Positions 12,612 through 23,545 of a stretch of 64,000 nt of DNA are shown piece after piece (the stretch's first letter is position 1; every line of letters begins with the position of its first letter). Where the stretch lies: contig VZQC01008831.1 of the NCBI GenBank assembly GCA_009823505.1, positions 318,566 through 382,565 on the forward strand. Direction: 5' to 3'. The DNA is from Rhizomys pruinosus. Its lineage: Eukaryota > Chordata > Mammalia > Rodentia > Spalacidae. Under the pieces are notes generated by a model. It searched no databases. It was not told the DNA's origin and was given only the letters and a program-made list of their open reading frames with translations. The translations under genes were made by a program, and so were the position numbers.

Positions 12612-13236
12612 AAATCATTAGGTTGCCTGGGACTTCCCATCGTGGGGTCAGCCCGAATCTGAGACTCACTTCCTGCATGGGTACAGGTACTCCCAGTGCC
12701 ACCAATGCGCAAAGAGTGCATTTGCAAATTGACTTTCTCAAGAAGCTGTGTATCTGTTTCCTCAGCCCCGGCCCATCCCAGGGCACTGAAGTATCTTCCA
12801 TGTGAGAAATGTGGAGATTACCAGGACTTCCTTGTCTCTAAGAAAGCACTGTAGTTGTAGTCTTTTCAAGACAGCAGAACAACTTAGAACACTGCCTTTT
12901 CCTTCCTTCCAGCCACTGAAACCTACTGTTGACTTTGCAAGTGGCTGGAATCTTATGGCCTCACCCTAGAGGGTCTCTATTTTCTGAATGTGTAAAATCC
13001 AAACATGGTGTATTAAGCACACACTGTGTGTTGACTCAGAATACTTCATCTGAACCTGGAAAGATGGGGCCGCTAACTAGAAACTGCTTTCTCCAACCAG
13101 TGCACACCATTCCTGGACAAGGTGTACACTCAGCTGCTCAAGACTAGGTCCAAGATTCTTCAGAGCCCATAAACTGCCACTTCTCAAAGGCTGCAGACAT
13201 TGCTCCCAGAACTGCCAAATAACATATGGTTTGTGC

Positions 13237-13334
13237 TATCTATCTATCTATCTATCTATCTATCATCTATCTATCTATCTCTATATCTATCTACCTCTAT
13301 ATATCTATTTCTCTATATCTATCTATCTATCTAT
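13237..13334 (+). repeat. (TATC)n/(CTAT)n microsatellite, left part
   Basis: Imperfect TATC array, interrupted by the antisense B1 that follows. Confidence 0.95.
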
Positions 13335-13373
<39 letters not shown>

Positions 13374-13526
13374 CTTATTTTGGTCTTTTTGAGACAGGGT
13401 CTCCCTGTAGCCCCAGCTGTCCTGGAAGTCGCTCTGTAGACCAGGCTGGCCTTGAACTCATAAAGATCCGCCTGCCTCTGCCTCCCAAGTGCTAGGATTA
13501 AAGGCGTGCGCCACCATGCCCAGCTG
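13335..13526 (-). repeat. B1 SINE inserted inside a TATC array
   Basis: Antisense B1 (13380-13525) whose A-rich tail has become (TTTA)n at 13335-13376. The segment TTTCTCTATATCTATC occurs on both sides (13308 and 13527) as an apparent target duplication. Confidence 0.85.
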
Positions 13527-13648
13527 TTTCTCTATATCTATCTATCTATCTTCTGTCTATCTATCTCTCTATATATCTATATATCTATATATCTATCTCT
13601 ATCTATATCTATCTCTATCTTTCTACCTATCTATCTATCATCTATCTG

Positions 13649-13692
<44 letters not shown>
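13527..13692 (+). repeat. (TATC)n microsatellite, right part
   Basis: Continuation of the TATC array after the B1, ending in about 13 perfect units. Confidence 0.95.
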
Positions 13693-13734
13693 GTTTCACC
13701 TCCTGGCTTTTTGGCTAGAATCAAATGGAACAGG

Positions 13735-13842
13735 AAACAGGGTCTCATTATGCAGCCTAGACTGGCCTCAAACTCAAACTCACACTCCTACCTCATGCTC
13801 CTGAGTGAAGTATTTTAGGTTTGCACCACCCTACCCAGCTCA
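13735..13842 (-). repeat. B1-related (7SL) SINE, old
   Basis: Antisense B1/PB1-like: AGGGTCTCATTATGCAGCC, ACTGGCCTCAAACTC and CCACCCTACCCAGCT. Confidence 0.65.
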
Positions 13843-14190
13843 TATTTCTTCTCATGCCCTGAAAGTTTTCGTTGCCTAGTAGAAATTGGCTTCAAGTTTA
13901 GCTCTTCTAAACCTCAAATGTCCCCAAGTGTCCCCTCCTTTCAGCCAGAATGATCTTCTCCAACCACAGTCTGTCCCCTGCTTAAAAATGCCCAATGGTG
14001 CCACATGATTCTGACACAAAAACAGCTGTTACCTCAAAGCAAAGCAAATAAGAGATTGCTCATTCTGGAGCCGTATGAGTGACCATAGCCCAAGAACACA
14101 GATTTAGGACCCAAAATGCCATGTTCCAATATGATAAATGTTTTGTGAAGTTTTAATAGTAACGGAACAAAGAAGGTCATAAATTAAGGT

Positions 14191-14431
14191 TTTTAAAATT
14201 TTATTTATTTTTGTATGTGTATGAATGTACTATCTGCATGTAGGTTTGTGCTTCCATGTCATGCAATGCTGCGGAGGTCAGAAGAGGGTCTTGGATTTCC
14301 CTGGAACTGGAGTTCTCCTGGAATTGGAGTTACAGATGGTTCTCAGCTGCCATGTGGGTGCTGGGGATCGAACCCAGGGCCTCTGCAAGAGCAGTCAGTG
14401 CTCTTAACCACTAGGCTATCTCTCCAGCCCC
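14191..14431 (-). repeat. B2 SINE, subfamily with internal duplication
   Basis: Antisense B2 with TSD AAATTAAGGT (14181-14190, 14432-14441). The central GGAACTGGAGTT module is doubled (followed by CTCCTGGAATTGGAGTT), as in five other copies in this window. Confidence 0.94.
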
Positions 14432-14441
14432 AAATTAAGGT

Positions 14442-15474
14442 ATTTTTAATATAATACTGAGGGCATGAGATGTACAGATTATAGAAGACAGAGAAATTTC
14501 TGCTGTAGGTCTGAGATGTTATCTGATAACATTATTAGCTTTCAGTTTTGGGAAGCTAGGGTCTCTTTATACATTCCAAAAGGATTTACCCAATTAGGCC
14601 CAAAGATGGATGTTAGGTCAACCACGGGGTAGGCAATGAATGGATATTGAGGAAGCTAAAGACAGTCTCAAATATACTTGGGCACAGGATATGCAACATT
14701 CCAGCGCACCACAACCTGGGAGTTCTAATCAGTCAGTCTGCCTTGCAGACTATTAAACAAGGTTCACAAATTCCAGAATCAGTAAGGCAACCTGGCAAGC
14801 CCTACATGGTCTGGCACCTAGAGATCCTCCTGCCTTCACCACACCACCTCTCTCCGAAGTGTTTCTGGCTTCTTTCACTAGAACGTTCTAGCTTCTTTTA
14901 CTCTTCAAGTGGCCTTTGCATGCTTCCTGCTCACTCCCACAACAGGACTTTCATTCATGTTCTTCCTGTGTCCGATATCACCTTCCCTTCCCATCCTTTT
15001 CTCCCTTTATCCTGCTAATTAATTCATTCTGGGATTTAAATGCAGGACGCCTCCCCTGGTCACCTCCTGAAACCTGAGTTATCCCCACTGTTCCTTCTCT
15101 TCATACTGCTGAACTTAGTTTAATGCCCCTATCTCCATAAATAGTAAACTTCAACAGAGTATAGACCACACCTAGCTCACCATTGGTTCCCCAGTATCTA
15201 GCGGACATCAAAGATACTCAGTGAACACTGAATGTCTACTCTTTCAAAGGTGTGGAGTGACTGACTATCCTTGCTTTGGCCCAATACCCTGCCTCAGAGC
15301 AGCTTCATTTAAACAAAACTATCTTTCAAAAGACCCCAACACTTGTGATAATGGCTAAAGGAAAGGGTTTCTTTAGCTTACGTGAGGTCTGATCTGTAAC
15401 TTCAGGAAGTCCTAGTCAATAATAACTGCTTGTTCATGACTTATAGATCACAGAACATTAGTTCTTTGGTTCTA
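14442..15474. other. No gene or repeat recognised
   Basis: Unique-looking intronic sequence. No supported exon. Confidence 0.5.
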
Positions 15475-15490
15475 TTGAGTGTTTATTTTA

Positions 15491-15698
15491 TTTATTTTTA
15501 TTTTACGTGTATGAGTTTATTACCTGTGTGTATGTAAATGTACCTGTGTCGTGTAATGCTCACAGAGGTCAGAAGAGGGCATCACATGCCCTGGAGTTAC
15601 CAGATGGTTGCTAGCTGCCTTCTGGGTTCTGGGAATTGAACCCAGGTTCTCTACAAGAGCAGCCAGTGCTTGTAACCACTGAGCCATCTCCCCAGCCC
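15491..15698 (-). repeat. B2 SINE with 16-bp TSD
   Basis: Antisense B2 with TTGAGTGTTTATTTTA-type flanks at 15475-15490 and 15699-15714. Confidence 0.93.
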
Positions 15699-16893
15699 TT
15701 GAGTGTTTATTTTAGTAATCAATCACCCCAGTAGCCAAGGATGGACCTTCACAGCCTATTGTCTAATATTTTCAAGACTGTGGCATCACAGATTCTGTCC
15801 AGTTTTCTTTCAGGCAGGAAGTTAAATTTGGTTCTTGCTTCTCCATTTTGGCCGGAAACCAAGAATTGTTTTGAGGAGTTAGATTTGTTTACATGATTCT
15901 TCTGCAGGACAGTGGTTCTCACATTTGAGCACATGTGAGTAGAAGGGCTTCTTCTGTGATATAGATAAAGTGGAGAGCAATCCATTCGTAGGTAGCTGGA
16001 TAGTAACCACACACATGATTTTAGCTCTTTAGAAAACTGGCCAACAAAACTAGAATAAGCACTAGGTCCAGTAAGGGTATTTCCTAATCAGTTTTTTTTT
16101 TTTTATGTTATATATCACAAGCTCTTAGATGTTATCTGGCAGGGTCTGTAAGAGTTTTATCTCTGTGCGGGGAACAAATATGACCAGTGTGGTGATTTCA
16201 GTTCTGTAGGAGTCATGGTTTCCAGCCACAAATGAAGCCATCTGTAGAAAATGTACTAGCACTGGCACTGGTCAAGAATGTCGTTCATTGACAAGATTGT
16301 GATACCCCAAGTCATTGAATGCCTGGTTTCCCCTGCTGTTACCAGACTACTTCCACAGCATCGGGGATATGGAATCTGTGAAAGAGATAAATTGGAGAGA
16401 AACTTTAGCCTTGATCCAGTGCTGAATTTGGGACTGGACACCATCATTCTTCTAACCTTCCTTGTCTTTTTGAGCCCGCGAGCAGCTGTGATAGTTCCTT
16501 TGAAAAAAGTAGAATACTCTAACCCTCTGGATGAAAGAGCCTTTTGAAATAGATACTGTGAGTTTGGAAGGATGAGTTCTATTGTTCAGGGGCAAATGTG
16601 CTATACACATGACACTTAACCCTAACTCCAAATGCTGAAAAAGGATGGAGGTTGTTAAGCATACTTATTCACCAAAAATATCCTGAAATGAATGAGCACT
16701 TTTTCACATTATACATCACCACTGTCATTATGTCAGCGAGGTGTTACTTGTTTAAAGGCATACTGTGCCTTTCTGTACAAAAGCCTTACTGTCACATCCC
16801 CAGTATGAATTACATTCCCTTCTGACTTTCCCTTTTCTTTTCCTTCCTCCACTGGCTTTCTGCCAGTCTGTATCCTGGCACTCATCATACTAC

Positions 16894-17091
16894 CAGGTGT
16901 GTCTAACCCATGTCCTGCAGGCCATAGGCACAACAGGATAGGTATGAATATGGACCAACACAAAATCATAAAGTTAAAACACCATGAGAGTTTTAGTGAA
17001 ATTTGTTTGGCAACTCGATTGTGGTGCTGAGTGGGGGGGGCTTTGCAGATGTTAGTGTCATGTTGCAATGTCAAAAGGTTGGACAAGCCTG
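16894..17091. mobile_element. Ancient nonautonomous hAT DNA transposon
   Basis: Terminal inverted repeats CAGGTGTGTCTAACC (left) and GGTTGGACAAGCCTG (right) match at 12 of 15 bases, about 198 bp apart. The interior (AACACAAAATCATAAAG) resembles the widespread mammalian element that begins CAGGNNTGTCCAACC. No clear 8-bp target duplication remains, as expected for an old copy. Confidence 0.65.
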
Positions 17092-18507
17092 AGTAAGTAT
17101 GTTCCTTGTCTGCTGAAGCAGTACACAGAGCTTGACAGTAAAGGTGTCTTATTTCAGATGTATGTCCCTTCTGCTAAGCACAAAGCTTGACACCCACCAG
17201 GCAGGTCTTCAAAGCTAGTGAAAGAATGAAGTCCAAGGTCATTTCATTGATTTCACTTGGAACTCTGGTCATATTAAATTACAGACCAGTAAATACACAG
17301 TAAGTCTGAATGTATCTTCCAAATCACCGTTCTGTGATAATGAGATATTGTTTATCAGCATTGTCTATACGACAACTACCTCAGGAGTGCTTATTACACC
17401 TGTGAAATGTGGCCATTGCAACTGAAGATACGAATTTTTCCTTTTACTTAACTTTAAGTAACAAACTTCAATAGTCACATATGCTGGCAGCTATTTCATT
17501 GGACAGCACAGTCTCAGGACCACACAACTCTGTTCTGTAAAGATCAGACACAACTGTAAGCATCCATTTTGTTCTTAATGTTATCACAGAGACTGAATCC
17601 CTGGAGGTTTTGAATGAGAGAACACACACTGGTCTATTTTCTCTTTGGCTCAGGGGACATATCAAGGCAAGGATGTTGGTTTCTCTTGGTTTAGGAGCTT
17701 GGAGAGAACTTACAAGTTCAAGGGTCCAGAGCTCCTTAAGGTATTAACTCACCAATCACTTGGAACCATCTCGTGCACTTGTTCAGATTTTATGAGCTTT
17801 CACGCATCTGTTTCAGTGAGTTTGATCTTCCCAAACACAGATGGTCATCTTTTGAAGTAGAAGGAAGCACAAGCTTCTCAGGAAACCCTGACATTATGCA
17901 TTTTCCAATGAACTATAAGAACAATTGGGGAAAGCGGGTCCACAGTCACTTTCTGTGCCTGAAGTTCATTGCCGCTGTATTCTGCTGGGTTTGCAATCCC
18001 TGAATCCTATGAAGACCATTTGAGGGAAAGAAATTGAACTGGCTTAATGTGCTTGCCCTGAGGTAATGAATTGCTCTTGATTGCTGTTAAACATCTTAAT
18101 GCATTTAAAGTTCGATTTCCCTGAAAAGCCATTTCCAGAAGGGTCTGGATAATATAAACATAGCTGGGGCCGTCAGGAGAGCTACAGACATTATCCCGAG
18201 GCCAGCACTGTGATAACTGAAGACAAATGTCTCTAAACTGAAAATGCCACCTGGTGGTGGAGGTCAGAGTGGACTCTATGAACATTTCAAGGAAAAGTTT
18301 CTTTTTAAAAAGTCTCATCTTCTCAAGATCAAGTGTGAAGTATGGTTCTGTCTCCTTCATTTCACTTCATGGAGTCTCATTTTGTTCTTTTATTTTAACC
18401 CCTTCTGTTCCTTTCCCCGCCCCCTCAACTACTTAAGTATCTCTTACTGGGTCTGGTTTCTGACTCTGTGTGTGGTGAGGAAGGGGTTAGATGGAAGCTG
18501 GGGAAAA
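17092..18507. other. No gene or repeat recognised
   Basis: Single-copy-looking intron. Several short open frames without family similarity. Confidence 0.5.
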
Positions 18508-18541
18508 GGAGGAGGAGGTGAAGGAGGAGGAGGAGGAGGAG

Positions 18542-18576
<35 letters not shown>

Positions 18577-18604
18577 GGAGGAGTAGGAAGAGGAGGAGGA
18601 GGAA
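18508..18604 (+). repeat. (GGA)n purine microsatellite
   Basis: GGAGGAGGA tract with GAAGA interruptions. The Gly-rich and Leu-rich frames over it are artefacts. Confidence 0.95.
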
Positions 18605-19362
18605 AAGAACTGAAGGAATTGCTTGTGCTGCCAAGATTGGGGAGTAGAGAGGAATTTTATTAAACAGCTAAGATAATTTCCATTCTCAACTCAAAGGAAC
18701 TCAGATTGATCAAGTTGGGTGGATCTTGGTACTCTACTATCTTAGGGGGCCAAGACCCTGTGACTTTTGCAAAATGATTCCCTTGAAATTTTTCCAAACC
18801 TGGCAACAGTATACTTACCATATTGGATTCTTCTAGTCTCACAGGAGATCAAGGGCTTGGGAAAAGCCATTGGCTGCTACAGCAGTAGACATACTTGAAA
18901 CCCCAGAAGGCTGAGTTTAGAGAAAAACCTGACTGTGGCTTCTCTTCTTGGAGCTGTGATGCCTCTGCAGGCTTCTCCCTTCACCTCTGTCAGCAGAATG
19001 AAAGCTCCTCATTGTTATTTGGACAGATGCTCCTCTGCCTCATAGTCAGGAAGCTCTTGGATTATGTTATATCTCATAACTGTCAGTTGATGGCTGTCAC
19101 TCACTACCTTTCTAGACTCTGACAAACGTCAGTTACATTCCCTTTGGGAGCGTCAGAGTCCTAGCTCACTGAATTAGGAAACCCTGAGAACTATGCCCTG
19201 GTATGCTGGAATTTTGATATATTAGTCGTAGAGCTGAGAGGGGAGATGGAGAAGCAGAAGTTGAGAGTCATGACCATGTTTCGTTTGTGTGCTAATGGTG
19301 GTGTTCACAAAGAGCAGAGACATTCCTACCATCATAACTGCCTTTTCTCTCCTTTGGTGTAG

Positions 19363-19549
19363 GTTGCTTTGAATGCTGCATCAAGTGTCTAGGAGGAGTC
19401 CCCTATGCCTCCCTGGTTGCCACCATCCTGTGCTTCTCTGGAGTCGCATTGTTCTGTGGCTGCGGGCATGTGGCTCTTGCAGGCACCGTGGCGATCCTTG
19501 AGCAACACTTTTCCACTAACACCAGTGACCATGCCTTGCTGAGTGAAGT
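19363..19549 (+). CDS. GPM6B: GPM6B exon 2 (first coding exon in this window)
   Basis: GPM6B is a four-pass proteolipid of the PLP/DM20 family at the neuronal and glial plasma membrane. This 187-bp exon has acceptor TGTAG (19358-19362) and donor GTACGT (from 19550). It starts in phase 1 and ends in phase 2. It encodes the cytosolic cysteine cluster CFECCIKC (palmitoylation sites in this family), TM1 (YASLVATILCFSGVALFCG) and the first extracellular loop with NTSD, an N-glycosylation sequon. The M6-B-type wording (CLGGVPYASL, HVALAGTVAILEQ) separates it from GPM6A. The 187-bp length and phases match PLP-family exon 2. Exon 1, with the isoform-specific N terminus, was not found in 1-19362. Confidence 0.98.
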
Positions 19550-19857
19550 GTACGTATCTGCTTCCCTATACATATTTAAAGTTTGACCACCTCACAATGT
19601 TTGCTGACAGACTAGCCTGTTCTTTTCTGGCAGAAAACCAACACCTTTGATTAAAGCTCCCTATATTCAGCCAAGATAATTTTCATGAGGGAGACGGAAA
19701 CATGAGAAGCCAAAGTTGAGGGTCATGACCATATTTCATTGCACACCTGCATGAAATTCCCAAAGGATAAAATTTTTAACACGAAATATTAAAAGTTCAA
19801 GATCATAGACAGTTTGAGGACAGTCTTGGATATGAGGCCCTGTCTCATTTAAGAAGA

Positions 19858-19915
19858 ATGAAAGAAAGAAAGGGAGGGAGGGAGGGAGGGAGGAAGGGAG
19901 GGAGGGAGGGAGGGA
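19858..19915 (+). repeat. (GGGA)n microsatellite
   Basis: GGGA/GGAA tract in GPM6B intron 2. Confidence 0.93.
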
Positions 19916-20536
19916 GTCCATGAGACAAGAAAAACAAAAGGCCAAGAATTTGGTGGGATCTCACTTGGGCATGGCAAGGTGGAGGCCCGTGACATGGTGA
20001 CAGGTTGATGATCTAGAACATCTCACCAGAGGGTTACCATTGTTCTCAAGTAACAGGTACCTGCCAGTGTCCTCTCTAGCAGTGACTCCCTGGAATGGAA
20101 GGAGCCCCTGGGGAGAACTTACTCCAAGTCTACACATATAGATAGGAATGGCACTGCCACATGAATACTTCTCACAGAAGAACAAAACCCAGAGTCTCCT
20201 CCAATGCAGAAAAGAGGAGGCTCTGGGAATTTAGTGTCAACTCTCTGTCTTCCCACTCTGGACTAATTCTCAGTGGAAGCTCAACACATTCAAGCATGGT
20301 CTTGTAACTGTAAGGCCAGCCTTCATATACTTCCTTCCTTCAGACAGCTTCCCCTTGCCTCGTTCATTCCTTCTGCCTTTTTGTTTTAATTCTATACATT
20401 CAGGGTTTATGTGTTGTGGTTGTAGGAAATATCTACATTAGAATAGAAAAGGCATGAAAGAATGTTTATATTAGAGTAAAGAGGCATGAATGAATGTTTA
20501 TGGACTAGTAATGAAATTGCTTTTTTGTTTTGTTGG

Positions 20537-20541
20537 TTAGT

Positions 20542-20592
<51 letters not shown>

Positions 20593-20626
20593 TTGGTTGG
20601 TTGGTTGGTTGGTTGGTTGGTTGGTT
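20537..20626 (+). repeat. (GGCT)n-(GGTT)n compound microsatellite
   Basis: About 12 GGCT units switch abruptly to about 10 GGTT units. Repeated C-to-T change within a single tract. Confidence 0.95.
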
Positions 20627-20765
20627 GAGATGGAGACTTACTATATAGCCCTGGCTGGCCTAGAACTCATTATTGAAGACCAGGCTGGCCTTGAACTTCA
20701 AGTGATCCTCCTACCTCTGCCTTCCAAGTGCTACAAATTGCAGGCATGCATTATACTATACTAGA
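20627..20765 (-). repeat. B1 SINE (diverged)
   Basis: Antisense B1 with two AGGCTGGCC-like segments and CTCTGCCTTCCAAGTGC. Confidence 0.75.
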
Positions 20766-20879
20766 CAAAAATCACATTTTTAATCTATTCACAATTGACA
20801 TCCAAAGAAATTATCAAGAATGGGAAGGCTGTAAGGTGGGATCAAACATTGCAAATATGCTAGGAGAAATGGATATGCA

Positions 20880-21112
20880 GGGGGCTGTAGAGATGGCCCA
20901 GTGGTTTAGAGAATTAGCTACTTTTGCAGAAGACCCAGGTTCAGTTCCCAGAACTCACATGGTAGCTCACAACCATCTGTAACTATGGCATCTAACACCC
21001 TCTTCTGGCTTCCACAGGCACCTGCTGTCACGTGGTGCACAGACATACACCCAAGCCTCCACAGATACACAAAATTATATATATATTTTTTTTTTTTTAA
21101 ATAGAAAAATAG
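20880..21112 (+). repeat. B2 SINE
   Basis: GGGGCTGTAGAGATGGCC head, CCCTCTTCTGGC body, AT-rich and T-rich end. Directly followed by another B2. Confidence 0.88.
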
Positions 21113-21113
21113 A

Positions 21114-21346
21114 GGCTGGAAAGATGGCTCAGAGGTTAAAAGCACTGGTTGCTTTTACATAAGAACAGAGTTTGAATCCCAGTGCCCACATGGTGACTAA
21201 CAATCATCTGTAACTCCAGTTTTAGGGGATCCAAAACCCTCTTCTGACCTCTGTGGGCATTGCAAGACATAGGTGTACTTACATACATGCAGGCAATACA
21301 CTCATACACATAAAATAAAAATAAATAAAATATATTTAAAATAGAA
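21114..21346 (+). repeat. B2 SINE, tandem to the previous one
   Basis: GGCTGGAAAGATGGCTC head through CATACACATAAAATAAA tail. It lies head-to-tail with the preceding B2. Confidence 0.9.
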
Positions 21347-21359
21347 AAAAAAATTCAGA

Positions 21360-21585
21360 AGGCTGGGAATATGGCTCAGTTGGTAGAACATTCAGTAAAA
21401 TGTATGAAGCCCTGGGTTGGATCCCCAGCATTGAATAAACTGGGTGTGGTGGCATATAACTGTAACCAATCACTCAGAAGGGTAGAGGCAGGAACATCAG
21501 AAGTTCGAGGTTATTCTCAGTTACACAGCAAGTGCAAGGCCAGCCTGGATACATGATGTCCTGTCTGAAAAAAAAAAAAAAAGAT
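21360..21585 (+). repeat. B4 SINE (ID head plus B1 body)
   Basis: ID-like head (GGCTGGGAATATGGCTCAG) joined to a B1-like body (GGTGTGGTGGCATATAAC ... CAAGGCCAGCCTGG) and poly-A, the composite structure of B4. Confidence 0.88.
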
Positions 21586-21599
21586 TCACAGATTTGCGC

Positions 21600-22407
21600 A
21601 GAGAAGAAATAGCAGGCTAAAACTAGAAAAGGTATATTTACTTAATTAGCTAGTATTCTTAATACATAGTTCTCATACTTCCAAGAAACTTTAAAATATG
21701 CCTCACTGCAGGCCAGTGAAATTAGTCTCTGGGGGTCACTATCCAGGTACCAGTATTGTCTGAAACTACCCAGATGATTTTGATGAGTAGCTAAAGCCTG
21801 CAGATCTACCATTTGGGTCTCTGGCAGCTTTTAAAGGACAAACTTAGTTGCGAATGAACTTTCTGTAACTCACATGTACTTAACATCCTATGACTTGTAT
21901 AGTAAGGATCTCAGTGCAAAAACCATCTACCCAAGTTCCCCCTAAAAGATACCTGAGGGTTGAGTTAGGTAATTTATCAGAATAGTATCTACCACCAAGC
22001 CTGGTTGGAAAGCATTTTGATCTGTTGGAGAAAGCATACTGTCTGTTGAACCAGGGTTCAGATACTGACTCTGGCACTGTGTATATTTGAATGGGTGATT
22101 TAACTCTTCAGTGTCCGTGCTACATGTCAAATGGAGATTCTAATGTTAACTGCACAAGATCCTGCCTGTGATCAAAGGAAAATTGCTTACTTCTTGAGAG
22201 AGTTGTCTACCTTACCCACAAGCCCACCATGAAAGGAAGGCCCAGGCTGCCCGCGTGGGCAGAGATGTCCTCTAAGCATGCTTAGGAGCCTGCTGTGGCC
22301 ATAAGAGATGCTATAGTAAGAGCACCTTGTATCTTCTCCCCAGAGTCTGAGAATACAGTCTCCACTACACAGTGAATCTAAAGTTTCAAGATCACTTCTT
22401 TTCACAG
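21600..22407. other. Intron 2 remainder, no repeat recognised
   Basis: No supported feature until the exon 3 acceptor. Confidence 0.5.
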
Positions 22408-22564
22408 GATTCAACTGATGCAGTATGTCATCTATGGAATTGCATCCTTCTTCTTCTTGTATGGCATCATTCTTTTGGCAGAGGGCTTTTATACCACAAG
22501 TGCAGTGAAAGAGCTGCATGGAGAGTTTAAAACAACTGCCTGTGGCCGATGCATCAGTGGAATG
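22408..22564 (+). CDS. GPM6B: GPM6B exon 3
   Basis: This 157-bp exon lies between acceptor TTCACAG (ending 22407) and donor GTGAGT (from 22565). It starts in phase 2, completing a Val codon with exon 2, and ends in phase 0. It encodes [20 protein letters not shown], which forms TM2 ([20 protein letters not shown]), and then the intracellular loop ([20 protein letters not shown]) ending CGRCISGM, with further family-conserved cysteines. The 157-bp length equals exon 3 of GPM6A and GPM6B in other mammals. No frameshift or odd residue seen. Confidence 0.98.
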
Positions 22565-23351
22565 GTGAGTACAAAACTTGTGTTCAGCCCAAGCCATGTG
22601 TGGGTATGTTTCTCTCTTCTTGATGAAATGGTTAGCTAATCATGACACAAATATCGCTCTTACCAACAGTGAGTTAGGAATTGGAATACCTTCACATTGT
22701 TGAAAAATTGAAATCTGCAGCCAGTAGTATTAAACCAAGGTTTCCTTTTGCTTGGCTCTAGTCTAGAGGAAGACATCTTTAAAACATGGGGTTAAAAATG
22801 CTCCATCACAAAAGCTGTGTGTGCATGCATGTGTCCATGTGTAGCACTGCAGATCAAACACAGGGCCTTGTACATGCTAGGCTAGTTCATACAGCACAAA
22901 GCCTTCACCCAGACCCCTGTACATATTTTGAATATTTTGAGTTTATGATGGGATAGCCTTATTAAAATGTTGCACAGACAGCTAGATACTGTAGCATAGG
23001 GAGAATGGCTAGGCATAAAGACAACATCTGTGGGTCTGAGAAAGGCACTAATGGTATGGGCCTTCCCAGGAGGGGAATGTCTTCTATTCAGGCCAGGGCC
23101 AAGGGCTTCCTGGTGAGTACAGCAGTCACTGAGCCTCAATGCTTAGGAGAGGAGGATGCTACCAGAAAGGAGAGGATATAGTCTGGCTTCCAGCACTAGG
23201 AGAATCCACAGTTCATAATGGTCCTCCGGAAGGGGGCATGCTGGTTGGGATAGAATTCTTTGTGTCCTTGGTGACTTGATGGTATGAGGCTAGGTATGAA
23301 GGGTATGATGGGGGACCGGTGTCTATGACATCGAGTTTCTCAAGGTAAATT

Positions 23352-23489
23352 TGGGGCTAGCGAGAAGGTTCAGTGGGCCACACAGACCTGAAAGCCTGAA
23401 TTCAATCTTTGGAACACATGGTGGAAGGAAAGAACTGACTCCATAGGCTGGCCTTTGACCCCTACAAGTGTGCTGTGACTCCCACGCAT

Positions 23490-23528
<39 letters not shown>

Positions 23529-23543
23529 AACACAGATACATAC
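23352..23543 (+). repeat. B3-like SINE with (CA)n tail
   Basis: GGGGCTAGCGAGAAGGTTC head, AATTCAATCTTTGGAAC B-box, then about 17 CA units. Confidence 0.75.
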
Positions 23544-23545
23544 AC

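Noticed and set aside
16231..16255. ATGAAGCCATCTGTAG as GPM6B exon 1
   Set aside because: It resembles the M6-B start only for the first three codons, then hits a TAG with no matching sequence or donor.
16278..16547. An 89-codon + strand frame before GPM6B exon 2
   Set aside because: No similarity to any family that I recognise and no splice-site support. Treated as random.
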